A DNA stretch of 64,000 nt from CAYNQN01 sp964530525 (lineage in GTDB: Bacteria; Actinomycetota; Acidimicrobiia; Acidimicrobiales; Acidimicrobilacustridaceae): contig CAZHBH010000002.1 of assembly GCA_964530525.1 (NCBI GenBank), forward strand, positions 1 to 64,000, in the 5' to 3' direction. A program made the translations under genes and the position numbers. Under the pieces are notes generated by a model that saw nothing but the letters and a program-made list of their open reading frames with translations, did no database searches and had not been told where the DNA came from. Numbering within the stretch: position 1 is the first letter of the stretch; each line of letters starts with the position of its first letter. Below, piece by piece: positions 43,115-52,525 of this stretch.

Positions 43115-43884
43115 GTGAGGACGACCCCCCCGTCGACCACCAGGACCTGCCCGGTCAGGAAGGAAGACTCGGGAGCCAGCAGAAAAGCGACTGACCCGGC
43201 AAGGTCGTCCGGGTGCATGTCGCGGCTGATCATCCGCTGCGCGCGGACGCGCTCGGAAAGCCCACCGAGGGCGTCACCGGCCAGCTCGTTCGACCCCTCC
43301 GACAGGGTGAAGCCGGGAGCGACAGAGTTGACCCGCACGCCGTCGCGACCCATCTCGCGCGCCAGCGACCGGGCGAGGGCGAGCACCGCGCCCTTCGATG
43401 CCACGTAGTGGGCGATCCCGGCCTCGCCCCACATGGCCGCGGCAGAGGCGACGCACACCACCGACGCGTCGGAGCGCTTCCCGGCCTCTCTCAGCCACGG
43501 CGAGAACGCCCGCACGGTCGACCAGACGCCCCGGACGTTGACGGCCATCACGCGATCCCACTCCTCCACGGGGATCTGCTCGAAGCGCTTCAGCTCCAAT
43601 CCCGCGTAGATCGCGGCGTTGCAGACGACGCCGTCCACCCCTCCGAAGGCCTCGGCGACCTCGCCGGCGGCGCGGTCCATGCCGTCGGCGTCGAGCACGT
43701 CGACCTCCAGGTGCACCAGCCGGGCGGGATCGTGGGGCCTCGACGGTGCACCCGGCCCAGCGGCACGGATGTCGAGCGAAGCGACGCGGGCCCCCTCGTC
43801 GAGGAGCCTCTCGACGACCGCCGCGCCTATGCCACGCCCGCCGCCCGTGACCACCAGCGAGCGTCCGGCGAGCCGCGTGCTCAA
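43111..43884 (-). CDS. Short-chain dehydrogenase/reductase
   Basis: This 257-residue SDR has TGGGRGIGAAVVERL, CNAAIYAG, a serine in CVASAAAMW, YVASKGAVL and NSVAPGF. The TTG at 43884 is preferred because it forms a TTGA overlap with the thioesterase stop and has GGGAG close by; no ATG or GTG fits the fold better. It may act as a 3-hydroxyacyl-CoA dehydrogenase. Confidence 0.8.
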   Translation of the reverse strand: MSTRLAGRSLVVTGGGRGIGAAVVERLLDEGARVASLDIRAAGPGAPSRPHDPARLVHLEVDVLDADGMDRAAGEVAEAFGGVDGVVCNAAIYAGLELKRFEQIPVEEWDRVMAVNVRGVWSTVRAFSPWLREAGKRSDASVVCVASAAAMWGEAGIAHYVASKGAVLALARSLAREMGRDGVRVNSVAPGFTLSEGSNELAGDALGGLSERVRAQRMISRDMHPDDLAGSVAFLLAPESSFLTGQVLVVDGGVVLT

Positions 43885-44357
43885 CTCCCGCTCCCCGAGG
43901 TCTCCCCGTGGGAGCCCTGCGGTCCCGCCATGCGACCCCTGGAGATCAAGGCGCGGGCCACTGCCACGACCGAGCCCTGGGCCCGCACCTCGGCGCGGAC
44001 CTCCACCCGGCGCTCGAAGACACCGACGACGTCGGCAGAGGCCACCAGAGGGCCCGACCGAGCCGGCTCCAGGTAGCTCACCTGCAGCTCGGCCGTCGCT
44101 GAGCCCTGGCCCAGCGCGTCGGTGGAGCCTGCGGCCTGGGTCAGGGCCGCGTCGCACAGGGCCGCTATGGCACCCCCGTGCACCCAGCCTTCCCTGTTGC
44201 CGAGGCGCGCCAGATCGGTGGCCCCGACCCTGGCCACGCCTCCGGCAGCCTCGAGCACCTCGAAGCCGAGCGTGTCGTAGACGGTCTCAGGGACGTACAA
44301 CGGATTCAGTCCAGCCTCTCGATGATCGTGGCGTTCGCCATGCCGCCGCCCTCGCAC
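43881..44357 (-). CDS. PaaI-like hot-dog thioesterase
   Basis: This hot-dog protein has the PaaI core: NREGWVHGGAIAALCDAAL, where the HGG region binds the thioester, and TAELQVSYLEPARSGPLVASADV. It would release CoA from stalled acyl-CoA intermediates. The start is uncertain: GTG at 44357 overlaps the thiolase gene by 52 bp, while homologous sequence only begins near 44300, where a TTG is available. Operon with thiolase and two SDRs. Confidence 0.78.
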   Translation of the reverse strand: MRGRRHGERHDHREAGLNPLYVPETVYDTLGFEVLEAAGGVARVGATDLARLGNREGWVHGGAIAALCDAALTQAAGSTDALGQGSATAELQVSYLEPARSGPLVASADVVGVFERRVEVRAEVRAQGSVVAVARALISRGRMAGPQGSHGETSGSGS

Positions 44358-45499
44358 ATGACCTGCAAGCCGTAACGGCCTCCGGTGCGCTCCAGCTCGT
44401 GCAGCAGCGTCACCAGCAGCCGGGTGCCCGAGCAGCCCACCGGGTGGCCGAGCGCCATGGCACCGCCGTTCACGTTCACCTTCTCCGGATCGGCACCGGT
44501 CTCGGTGAGCCAGGCGCCGAGCACGGCTGCGAAGGCCTCGTTCACCTCGAACAGGTCGATGTCGTCCATGCCCAGCCCGGCTCGCTCGAGCACCTTGAAC
44601 GTCGCCGGCCAGGGGGCGGTGAGCATGAGGACGGGGTCGTCGGCGGCTATCGCCAGCTCGACGATGCGTGCGCGTGGGCGGAGCCCCAGGGCTTCCGCAC
44701 GCTCGGGGCTGGTGACGAGGACCGCCGCGGCGCCGTCGGAGATCTGCGACGAGCTCCCTGCGGTGTGCAGGCCGTCGGCGCCGAACGCCGGCCTCAGGTT
44801 GGCGAGGGTCTCGAGCGAGCTGTCGGGACGTATCCCCTCGTCCTGGGTCACGAGGGTGGTGCCGTCGCCGTCAGGTGAGGGAGCTTCCACCGCGACGATC
44901 TCCGCGTCGAAGCGTCCCTGGTCGCGGGCGGTGGCAGCCCTTCGGTGCGACTCCACCGCCAGAGAGTCGAGATGGGTGCGGTCGAAGCCCCACTTCCTCG
45001 CGATGACGTCGGCCGACTCGCCCTGGCTGATCACGTCGTCGGTCACGCCGTAGCGCTCCCTCATGGCCGTCCCGTACGGCAGGCCGGGACCGTTGAGGGC
45101 GTTGGAGAACATGGGGACCCTGCTCATCGACTCCACGCCCGCCGCCACGGCCATGTCGTACGCACCCGCCAGCACCCCCTGGGCGGCGAAGTTGACCGCC
45201 TGCTGGGCCGATCCGCACTGTCGGTCGACCGTCACCCCCGGGATGCTCTCGGGAAACCCCGCTCCCAGGGCGGCGTTGCGAGCGATGTTCAGCGACTGCT
45301 CGCCCACCTGGAGCACGCAGCCCATCACGACGTCATCGATCGCCGCCGGGTCGATGCCCGAGCGCTCCACGAGGGCGGCCAGGCTCCGGGCGGCCAGGTC
45401 CACGGCGTGGACCTGGCTCAGGGCGCCGTTCCTGCGCCCGAGCGGGGTCCTCACTGCCTCGACGATCACGGCTTCGGAGGGTCGGTTCCTCAAGGTCAT
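44306..45499 (-). CDS. Acetyl-CoA acyltransferase (thiolase), FadA/PaaJ type
   Basis: This 397-residue thiolase has the acyl-accepting Cys in DRQCGSAQQA, VNEAFA, the His in MALGHPVGCSG, and the second Cys in MCEGGGMAN, so all catalytic residues are present. It should perform the last thiolytic step of beta-oxidation or of the phenylacetate pathway. It heads a four-gene operon (thiolase, thioesterase, SDR, SDR). Confidence 0.92.
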   Translation of the reverse strand: MTLRNRPSEAVIVEAVRTPLGRRNGALSQVHAVDLAARSLAALVERSGIDPAAIDDVVMGCVLQVGEQSLNIARNAALGAGFPESIPGVTVDRQCGSAQQAVNFAAQGVLAGAYDMAVAAGVESMSRVPMFSNALNGPGLPYGTAMRERYGVTDDVISQGESADVIARKWGFDRTHLDSLAVESHRRAATARDQGRFDAEIVAVEAPSPDGDGTTLVTQDEGIRPDSSLETLANLRPAFGADGLHTAGSSSQISDGAAAVLVTSPERAEALGLRPRARIVELAIAADDPVLMLTAPWPATFKVLERAGLGMDDIDLFEVNEAFAAVLGAWLTETGADPEKVNVNGGAMALGHPVGCSGTRLLVTLLHELERTGGRYGLQVMCEGGGMANATIIERLD

Positions 45500-45578
45500 C
45501 TCTCGCTCCCTTCTGGAAGGCCCGTGCAGCGACGCGACGTCGGGAGTCGCTGCGAGGGACAGGATCGGCGTTCGTCGT

Positions 45579-46286
45579 TCAAGCTGTGCTCGACAGGTAG
45601 GAGGCCTGCACCTCCGGGGCGTCGCGGAGCTCCCCGGCGCTGGCGCTGAGGGCTATCCGGCCACCTTCGAGCACGATGCCGTGCGAGGCGTGCTGCAGGC
45701 CGACCTCCACGTTCTGCTCCACCAGCACCACCGCCACGTCGGAGAGCCTCGGTAGCAGCGACTCGAAGATCTGCTCCACCACGAGAGGGGCCAACCCCAG
45801 CGACGGCTCGTCGAGGAGCAGCACCCGGGGCTGCATGATGAGGGCCCGCGCTATGGCGACCATCTGCTGCTCGCCGCCCGAGAGGGTGGCGACGTCGCGC
45901 TGGCGCAACGAGTCGAGCTTCGGGAACACCTCGATCATCTCCTCGACGCGCTCACGGCGGTCGGCAGCGGGAGCACCCACCGATCCGAGCGACAGGTTCT
46001 CCATCACCGTCATGCCCCCGAAGAGACGTCTGCCCTCGGGTACCCAGGCCACGCGGTGCCGGCGCGCCAGCGCCACCGGATCCACACCGGTCACGTCCAC
46101 ATCGGCCACGCTCATCGTGCCGCCCAGCACCGGTAGGAGGCCGACGAGCGTCGACAGCAAGGTCGTCTTGCCCGCCCCGTTCGGACCCAGGACGGCGAGC
46201 ACCTCTCCCTCGCCAACCGTCAGTTCGATGCCCTCGAGCACGGGGCGCCCCCCGTAGCCGCACGCGAGGCCCTCAAGTCGCAGCAC
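45579..46286 (-). CDS. livF: Branched-chain/carboxylate ABC importer ATPase LivF
   Basis: This 235-residue ATPase has GPNGAGKTTLL, LSGGEQQM, LLLDEPSLGLAP and the LivF tail VVLVEQNVEVGLQHASHG. It forms the second nucleotide-binding subunit of the Liv-type importer. The GTG start lies inside the last codons of the LivM-LivG gene (14-bp overlap). Confidence 0.92.
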   Translation of the reverse strand: MLRLEGLACGYGGRPVLEGIELTVGEGEVLAVLGPNGAGKTTLLSTLVGLLPVLGGTMSVADVDVTGVDPVALARRHRVAWVPEGRRLFGGMTVMENLSLGSVGAPAADRRERVEEMIEVFPKLDSLRQRDVATLSGGEQQMVAIARALIMQPRVLLLDEPSLGLAPLVVEQIFESLLPRLSDVAVVLVEQNVEVGLQHASHGIVLEGGRIALSASAGELRDAPEVQASYLSSTA

Positions 46287-48216
46287 TGGTCGACCTCCCT
46301 GAGGTTCCGAGGTACGCCTCCACCACTCGCTGGTTCGCAGCCACCTCCTGCGGAGAGCCCTGCGCTATCAGCTCTCCGAAGTCGAGCACGGCGACGTGGT
46401 CGGAGACGCCCATCACCAGACCGAGGTTGTGCTCGACGAGCAGCACGCCCATGCCCCGCTGGGAGCAGAGGCGAACCAGCAGCTCGCCGAGCACCTCGGT
46501 CTCGGCGCTGTTGAGGCCTGCTGCGGGCTCGTCGAGCATCAGCAACCTGGGCTCCGCGGCCAACGCCCTCGCGATCTCCAGCAGCCGTCGCTGCCCGTAG
46601 GAGAGCTCGTTGATGCTCGCATCGGCGAGCTCGACCAGGCCGACGAGCTCGAGCACCTCGGTCGCCCGCTCACGCAGGTCGCGCTCCTCTGCAGCGCGGC
46701 GGGGGCTCCCGAACACGTCCTCCAGGAAGGTGGACGAGCCGAGGAGGTGGGCTCCCACCAAGACGTTGTCGCGAACGCTGAACCCGGCGATGGGCCTGGA
46801 CGTCTGGAACGTCCGGGCGATCCCCAGGCGGGCGATCTGCTCCGGGGCCATGCCCGAGATGGTCCTGCCCTCCCAGCGGACGAGTCCCGCAGAGGCCCGG
46901 ATCTGACCCCCGATGAGGCCGAACAGCGTGCTCTTCCCTGCCCCGTTCGGGCCGACGAGGCTGGTGATGTGCCCGGTCGGGACGTCGAGGTCGACGTCGG
47001 ACACGGCGTGCACCCCGCCGAACGACTTCGACAGCCCCCGAACCTCCAAGGTCGCAGGGTCGGTGGAGGCAGGTCGTCGCCCGTCTCCGGCGGACGGTTC
47101 GTGCCGGCGGGCCGAGGCAGGGACTTGGGCTGGCGCGCTCCCCCCGTTCGATGCGGAGACCACCACGGGCGCGGTCGAGGGCTCGCGCAGGGGCGCCGAC
47201 GCCTCGCCGTCGAGCCCGGAAGCAGCCTCGGCCTCGGCGTGCTCCGACCTCCGGCGGGCGAGCCGACGGGCACGACGGCTTCGCCACTCCAGCACCGAAC
47301 CCCTCACGTTCTCGGGCACGAACATGAACAAGGCGACCAGCACGATCCCGAAGACGAGGTCGAGGTGCTCGTTCACCTGCTCGAACACCAGGGGTATGAG
47401 CGCAAGCACGCCGGTGGCCACGAGCGCGCCCCCGATGGTCGCTCCTCCGACGATGACGTACACCACCATCTCGATCGACGCGACGAGGCCGAACGAGTCG
47501 GGGTAGAGGAACCCGCTGCTGAAGGCCAGCAGCCCTCCACCGAGAGCGGCGTACCCCGACGAGATCACGAAGGACTGGGTCCGGGTGGACCTCGAGGAGA
47601 TCCCGAGGGCTCTCGCCGCGTCCTCGTCGCGACCCACCGCCCGCATCGCTCGACCCCGACGCGAGCGCAGGTAGCGAGAGGCGGCGAAGGCGCCCACGAG
47701 GGCCACGCACCACACGACCGCGAACCCCTGCGCGTCGGTGCGCATGGTCCACCCGCCGACCTCGAACAGGTCGACGGGAAGACCGTTGTCGCCGCCCGTG
47801 AAGGTCCTCATCTGAGCGATGAGGCTGGTGCCGATCACCGCGAGGGCCAGCGTGGCGATGGCGAAGTAGAGGCCCGAGACCCGGTTGAGGACCCGCGCGA
47901 TGAGCCAGCCGACGACGCACGAGACCACCACCGCGGAGACGAGCGCCAGCAGTGGCGGCCACGACCACCTGCCGGTGGCCACGGCCGTCCAGTACGCGCC
48001 CAGGCCGTAGAGGAAGCCCTGGCCGAGGTGGAACTGGTGCGAACCACCGATCACGAGGGCCAGGCCGACGACCGCTATGGCGATGCAGCCTGCCGTGACG
48101 AGCTCTCCCACCAGGTACTGCCGGTTCAGCGGTCCGGTCACGAGCATGTACACGCCCAGGAGCACGACGGCCCCCGCCACCAGGGCCACGACGTTGCGCC
48201 TGCCAGCGGCGCTCAT
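46273..48216 (-). CDS. LivM-LivG fusion: permease and ATPase in one chain
   Basis: Residues about 1-320 form a LivM permease (LGQGFLYGLGAYWTA, GVALALISRSTRTQSF-like loop, YVIVGGATIGG). A charged then low-complexity linker (about 320-390) leads to a LivG ATPase with GPNGAGKSTLFGLI, ARTFQTSRPI, LSYGQRRLLEIARAL, LLMLDEPAAGLN and VEHNLGLVM. The total is 647 residues. The ATG at 48216 follows GGAGGG. Fusion would fix the permease-ATPase ratio. Confidence 0.9.
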   Translation of the reverse strand: MSAAGRRNVVALVAGAVVLLGVYMLVTGPLNRQYLVGELVTAGCIAIAVVGLALVIGGSHQFHLGQGFLYGLGAYWTAVATGRWSWPPLLALVSAVVVSCVVGWLIARVLNRVSGLYFAIATLALAVIGTSLIAQMRTFTGGDNGLPVDLFEVGGWTMRTDAQGFAVVWCVALVGAFAASRYLRSRRGRAMRAVGRDEDAARALGISSRSTRTQSFVISSGYAALGGGLLAFSSGFLYPDSFGLVASIEMVVYVIVGGATIGGALVATGVLALIPLVFEQVNEHLDLVFGIVLVALFMFVPENVRGSVLEWRSRRARRLARRRSEHAEAEAASGLDGEASAPLREPSTAPVVVSASNGGSAPAQVPASARRHEPSAGDGRRPASTDPATLEVRGLSKSFGGVHAVSDVDLDVPTGHITSLVGPNGAGKSTLFGLIGGQIRASAGLVRWEGRTISGMAPEQIARLGIARTFQTSRPIAGFSVRDNVLVGAHLLGSSTFLEDVFGSPRRAAEERDLRERATEVLELVGLVELADASINELSYGQRRLLEIARALAAEPRLLMLDEPAAGLNSAETEVLGELLVRLCSQRGMGVLLVEHNLGLVMGVSDHVAVLDFGELIAQGSPQEVAANQRVVEAYLGTSGRSTSAAT

Positions 48217-49088
48217 GCCACCCTCCTCACGAGCAAGCCCTGCGGACGGAAGAGCAGCGCCGCGATGAGCACCACGAAGACCACCGCGTCCTGCCAACCT
48301 GCTCCCAGGTAGGCCACCGAAGCCTGCTCCAGGAGACCGAGCAGCAGGCCCCCCACCACTGCGCCGAAGCGCCGGTCGAAGCCACCCACCACCGCGGCGA
48401 CCAGGCCCTTCAGGCCGAGCAGCGTGCCGCCGCCTGCCGTCATGAAGATCACGGGAAGGGTGAGGAAGCCCGTGAGGCCGGCGATCGCTCCGGATATCGC
48501 GAACGCACCCGCTATGACGAAGCCGGCGGGGATCCCTAGGGTGCGCGCCATGGGTGCGTCGACGCCCACCGCTCGCATCATCCAACCCATGCGGGTGCGG
48601 GTTTCCATAAGGAACACGGCCAGGGCCACGAGCACGAGGCCCGCCACCACGTAGATCGCCTGACCCGAGAGCACGGCCCGGTCGTAGAAGACCGAGAACG
48701 AGGTGGGCGCTCCAGGGAACACCGGGAGCGAGTAGATGTTCGTTCCCCACATGATCCGCGCGATCCCGTGTATCACCAGCGCCAACCCGAACGTCATCAC
48801 GGCAACCCGCAGCGGATCGGGCGACCGCATGTGGCGCACGAAGACCAGATCGATCAGCACCCCGCTGGCCGCCGCCACCGCGACGGCGACGGGGCCGGCC
48901 ACCAGAAGCGGCCAGCCCCAGTCGCTCACGAGCGTGTAGCCCACGAGGGAGCCGAGCATGATCTGCTCGCCGTAGGCGAGGTTCAAGAGCTTGGTGGATC
49001 GGTAGAGGACGCTGAACCCCAGCCCGGCGAGGGCGTATATCGCCCCCGCCAGAAGGCCGGAGACCAGGGTGGCTACCAGCAGCTCCAC
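48213..49088 (-). CDS. livH: Branched-chain/carboxylate ABC importer permease LivH
   Basis: This 291-residue membrane protein has the LivH features GLGFSVLYRSTKLLNLAYGE, and a repeated GLLLGLLEQASVAYLG region, with eight or so helices. It starts with GTG and overlaps LivM-LivG by four bases. Together with the binding protein it would import a branched-chain amino acid, short amide or aromatic acid. Confidence 0.92.
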   Translation of the reverse strand: MELLVATLVSGLLAGAIYALAGLGFSVLYRSTKLLNLAYGEQIMLGSLVGYTLVSDWGWPLLVAGPVAVAVAAASGVLIDLVFVRHMRSPDPLRVAVMTFGLALVIHGIARIMWGTNIYSLPVFPGAPTSFSVFYDRAVLSGQAIYVVAGLVLVALAVFLMETRTRMGWMMRAVGVDAPMARTLGIPAGFVIAGAFAISGAIAGLTGFLTLPVIFMTAGGGTLLGLKGLVAAVVGGFDRRFGAVVGGLLLGLLEQASVAYLGAGWQDAVVFVVLIAALLFRPQGLLVRRVA

Positions 49089-49107
49089 TTGCTCGGCGCT
49101 CCTGGTG

Positions 49108-50331
49108 CTACTGGGTGCGCAGGTTCAGCGGGTCGTAGAGGTGCCAGGCACCACCCCGGAACACGCCCAGGAGGATCTCCTGCGAGGTGATCCCTCGGCG
49201 CTGCGACTCCGAGAACGTGTAGATGCCCATCGCCGCGGGGAAGTCCTCGAGGTTCTCGATGTACCGCACGATCTCCTGCGGCGAGCCGTCTGTCTCGTTG
49301 GCCGCCGTCGCCAGGATGATCGCCCCGTCGTAGGCGTGGGCACCCAGCACGTCGGGTGCGACCGACGGTGCGATGCGCTGCGCCGTGTCCACGTACTCCT
49401 TGGCGGAGTCGTAGCAGAGGAAGTCCTGGCTCAGCTCGCCGGTGATCACGCCGAGGGTGCAGAAGCCCGCCACGAGGATCTTGTCGTCGCTGACCCGGCC
49501 GTTCATGGCGTTGGCCACGAACGGGACGCCCTGGCTGTGCACGGCGACCGCAGGCATCGTGAGACCGGCCTGCTCGAAGGCTTGGGCGGCCACGACGCCG
49601 CCGCCACCGCTCACGCAGACGAAGACGAAGTCCGCGCTGCGGTCGATCTCGGCCATCTGCGGAGCAGCCGACTGCGCCGTCGCCTGCATCGTGTTCGTGC
49701 CGATCACCTCGATGCCGTGGCGGACCTGGGCGTCCTGCCCGGCCCACTCGCGGCACGGCTCGCCGGTGACGTCCTCGGTGGTGACGATCCAGGCGGTGCT
49801 GTAGCCCTCGCCCGCACCCCACTCGAACACTGCGTCGAGGACGTCCTCGGTCACCGGAAGACCGGAGAACATGTACTCCTGGCCGTTCATGTCACGACCG
49901 CCGTAGGCCCCACCGAGGATCCACGTGGGGATCTGGTCGCGGGCGATCATCGGGGCCACGGCCTCGGTCGCCGCTCCCAGCGGGAAACCGACCATGACGT
50001 CGACGCCGTCGCTCTGCACCAGCTTCTGGTAGCAGGCCCGGGCAGCCTCGGGGTTGGTCTCGTCGTTGCACACCACGGCCTCGACCGTCCGACCGTGGAC
50101 CCCGCCACGGTCGTTGAGCACGGCCACGGCCGCTTGGACGCCGGCTTCGGTGGTCTTGCCCAGGAACTCGTAGTTGCCGCTCAACGACGTGACCACGCCG
50201 ATCTTGAACGGCTCGGACGAGCCACTCGGGCTCGTGTCCCCGGTGCTCGTGTCATCGCCGCTGCTGCAGGCCGCTGCGACGAGGACGCAGGCGAGCAGCA
50301 GGGCCCCGATCTTCATTGCGCTTCGCTTCAT
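49108..50331 (-). CDS. Liv-type substrate-binding lipoprotein
   Basis: This 407-residue protein has a lipoprotein signal (lipobox VAAAC, Cys near residue 20), a Ser/Thr-rich linker, and a Peripla_BP_6 type I binding fold (FKIGVVTSLSGNYEFLGKTT, ILGGAYGGRDMNGQEY, SYVDTAQ-like hinge). The ATG at 50331 is chosen for the signal peptide; longer readings run through the operator. Its catabolic neighbours suggest it binds the substrate of the pathway rather than amino acids. Confidence 0.88.
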   Translation of the reverse strand: MKRSAMKIGALLLACVLVAAACSSGDDTSTGDTSPSGSSEPFKIGVVTSLSGNYEFLGKTTEAGVQAAVAVLNDRGGVHGRTVEAVVCNDETNPEAARACYQKLVQSDGVDVMVGFPLGAATEAVAPMIARDQIPTWILGGAYGGRDMNGQEYMFSGLPVTEDVLDAVFEWGAGEGYSTAWIVTTEDVTGEPCREWAGQDAQVRHGIEVIGTNTMQATAQSAAPQMAEIDRSADFVFVCVSGGGGVVAAQAFEQAGLTMPAVAVHSQGVPFVANAMNGRVSDDKILVAGFCTLGVITGELSQDFLCYDSAKEYVDTAQRIAPSVAPDVLGAHAYDGAIILATAANETDGSPQEIVRYIENLEDFPAAMGIYTFSESQRRGITSQEILLGVFRGGAWHLYDPLNLRTQ

Positions 50332-50369
50332 CTGGGTCCTCCAGTCTTCCCCAACTGGGGTCCGGTCAA

Positions 50370-50383
50370 ACCGACCGGTCGGT
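50370..50383. promoter_or_regulatory. Perfect 14-bp palindrome before the Liv importer operon
   Basis: ACCGACCGGTCGGT lies 39 bp upstream of the binding-protein start. It is the strongest member of the ACCRAC palindrome set and links transport to the catabolic regulon. Confidence 0.75.
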
Positions 50384-50485
50384 AGTGCAGTCATGATGCA
50401 CCTATCAGTCGGCCGCGTCAAGGGACGATCACCCCAGCGGCCGGATCTCGGGGTGAACGTCGGCCTCCTACCCCTTCGTGAGAGC

Positions 50486-51241
50486 TCATACGCACTGGTA
50501 GCCCCCGTCGACGGTGATCACGGAGCCCGTCAGGTACGACGCCGAGGGCGACGCAAGGAAGAGGTAGGCCCCCGCCAGCTCGTCGGAAGCGCCCCACCGC
50601 CTCAACGCCACGTGGTCGAGGATCCTGCGCTCGAGCTCGGGGTTGGCCTTCCAACCCTCCACCAGCGGTGAGTCGAACCAGCCCGGGCTCACGGCGTTGA
50701 CGCAGATCCCCACCGGAGCCAGGTCGAGCGCGAGGGCCTTGACCAGCCCGATCACGCCGGCCTTGCTCGCCGAGTAGGCGCTCAGGCCGCGCCTGGGGCG
50801 TTCCCCGAGCACCGAGGCCGTCACGATGACCCGGGACCCGGCCTCCATCGCCGGTATCGCTGCCCGTACCCCCAGGAAGACCCCCGTGAGGTTCACGTCG
50901 ATGATCCGCCGCCACACGTCCACGTCCATCTCGGTCGGACGAGCCACCACGGGCGAGATCCCGGCGTTCGCCACGAAGGTGTCGATCCCTCCCCAGGTCT
51001 CGCGCACGGCGCTCACGACGGCTTCGTTGCCGGCTTCGGAGGAGACGTCGGCGGGGCAGATCAACGTCCGGTCGTGGCCCAGCTCGGCCTGGAGGCCCTT
51101 GAGCTGCTCCTCGCTGCGCGACACGAGGGCGACACGGGCCCCCACGCGGTGGAACTCGGCGGCCACGATGCGGCCGAGTCCCCCGCTGGCGCCCGTCACC
51201 ACCACCCGCAGGTCCGCGAGGTCGTCCACAGAGGTTGCCAT
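50486..51241 (-). CDS. Short-chain dehydrogenase/reductase
   Basis: This 251-residue SDR has TGASGGLGRIVAAEF, ANAGISPVV, catalytic Ser in VTASVLG, YSASKAG and NAVSPGWF, and ends TGSVITVDGGYQCV. The ATG at 51241 has GGGGAG in front. It stands alone, behind its own operator at 51276. Probably a hydroxyacyl-CoA or alcohol dehydrogenase of the regulon. Confidence 0.83.
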   Translation of the reverse strand: MATSVDDLADLRVVVTGASGGLGRIVAAEFHRVGARVALVSRSEEQLKGLQAELGHDRTLICPADVSSEAGNEAVVSAVRETWGGIDTFVANAGISPVVARPTEMDVDVWRRIIDVNLTGVFLGVRAAIPAMEAGSRVIVTASVLGERPRRGLSAYSASKAGVIGLVKALALDLAPVGICVNAVSPGWFDSPLVEGWKANPELERRILDHVALRRWGASDELAGAYLFLASPSASYLTGSVITVDGGYQCV

Positions 51242-51275
51242 CCGCTCCCCTTTCACATGGCGAGCAAGCAGTCAC

Positions 51276-51291
51276 CCTACCGGTTGTTAGG
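51276..51291. promoter_or_regulatory. Imperfect palindrome before the SDR gene
   Basis: CCTACCGGTTGTTAGG lies 35 bp before the SDR start. Read on the minus strand it is CCTAACAACCGGTAGG; the CCTA/TAGG ends and the AACCGG core resemble the 23018 and 25553 sites. It is the weakest of the set. Confidence 0.5.
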
Positions 51292-51352
51292 ACGACTTTG
51301 TCATATCCCAGGGCGGGAGGCAACGCCCTCGATGGCTACGGTGTCGCTCGCC

Positions 51353-52525
51353 TCAGGCCCAGATCGCCCGGCCGACGCGCAACAAGCCGGCAAGGTCGGC
51401 CACGTCGCCGTCGAGCACCGGGGCCGTGGCCACCAGCTCTGGCGAGCAGCTCAGCTCGCCGAGCTGCTCGGCCTCTCGCGACGCCACCACCCGGTAGTTC
51501 AAGAAGCTCTCGCCGACCTCCCGCAGGACCCTCTCGAGCCGATCGGCCGGGCCGAGGGCCGAGGCCGAACCCCTCAGGACCTCCGCCGCCACCTCGGCGC
51601 TTCGTTGGGAGAGCGCTTCCGCGACGACGGTGGCACCTGGTCGGAGGAAGTAGTCGGGCAAGACCTTGTTGAGCACCACCGCTCCCAGGTGGAAGCCCCG
51701 GGAGCCCAGGGCCTCCATGAAGAACTCGGCCTCGCGCACCGGGGCCTCCTCGAGCGTGGTGACCACCACGAAGGTGGTGCGCCGATCCTCGAGGGTGCGG
51801 CTGACCGCTCGTGCCCTCTCCACGAAGCCGTCGTACATGGTGGAGAAGAGGATGAAGAACTGGCCGACGTCCTCGAGGAACTGCGAGCCGAGGATTCGAT
51901 CGGCCAGGTGGTAGAAGGGCCGTGACGCCGTGTTCACCCAGCGCGAGCGGTACGGGGTGATCAGCCAGCGCAGCAGGCGGCTGCTGAAGAACTCGGCCAT
52001 CCGCTCGGGCGCCTCGAGGAAGTCGATGGCGTTGCGGGTGGGAGGCGTGTCCACCACGATCAGGTCGTAGCGACCCGAGCTGTGGATCTCGTAGAGCCTC
52101 TCCATGGCGATGTAGTCGTGGCTGTGGGTGAACTTCCCCGTGATGTTCTGGTAGAGGGGGTTGGCCAGGATGCTGTCGCGGGTGGCCGGGTCGGGTGCGT
52201 GCGCCCGCACCAGGCCGTCCCACGACTCCTTGGTGTCGAGCATGGCCGCCCACAGCTCGCCGCGAGGCTGGACCCCTGCCGCTCGGAGGAGCTCGGGAGG
52301 CACCTGCGTCTCCAGGTTGCCGAAGCGCTCCATCCCCAGCGCCGCAGCCAGGCGGCGGGCGGGGTCGATGGTGACGACCAGGACCTTCCCGCCCAGCTGG
52401 GAGGCGGCCATCGCTCCGAGCGCCGCCGCTGTCGTGGTCTTGCCCACCCCGCCCGCACCGCAGGCGATGACCATCTCCTTGCTGGCGAGCAGCTCCTCCA
52501 GGCGCGACTGGTCCCCCGGGCTCAA
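51353..52525 (-). CDS. ArsA/GET3-like ATPase (second of a pair)
   Basis: This 390-residue P-loop ATPase has the deviant Walker A CGAGGVGKTTTAAAL, TIDPARRLA, and VVDTPPTRNAIDFL, which define ArsA/GET3 enzymes. With the adjacent homologue it resembles the paired mycobacterial ATPases Rv3679/Rv3680. Arsenite export is unlikely without ars genes. TTG at 52525 overlaps the upstream stop (TTGA) after GAGG. Confidence 0.85.
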   Translation of the reverse strand: MSPGDQSRLEELLASKEMVIACGAGGVGKTTTAAALGAMAASQLGGKVLVVTIDPARRLAAALGMERFGNLETQVPPELLRAAGVQPRGELWAAMLDTKESWDGLVRAHAPDPATRDSILANPLYQNITGKFTHSHDYIAMERLYEIHSSGRYDLIVVDTPPTRNAIDFLEAPERMAEFFSSRLLRWLITPYRSRWVNTASRPFYHLADRILGSQFLEDVGQFFILFSTMYDGFVERARAVSRTLEDRRTTFVVVTTLEEAPVREAEFFMEALGSRGFHLGAVVLNKVLPDYFLRPGATVVAEALSQRSAEVAAEVLRGSASALGPADRLERVLREVGESFLNYRVVASREAEQLGELSCSPELVATAPVLDGDVADLAGLLRVGRAIWA

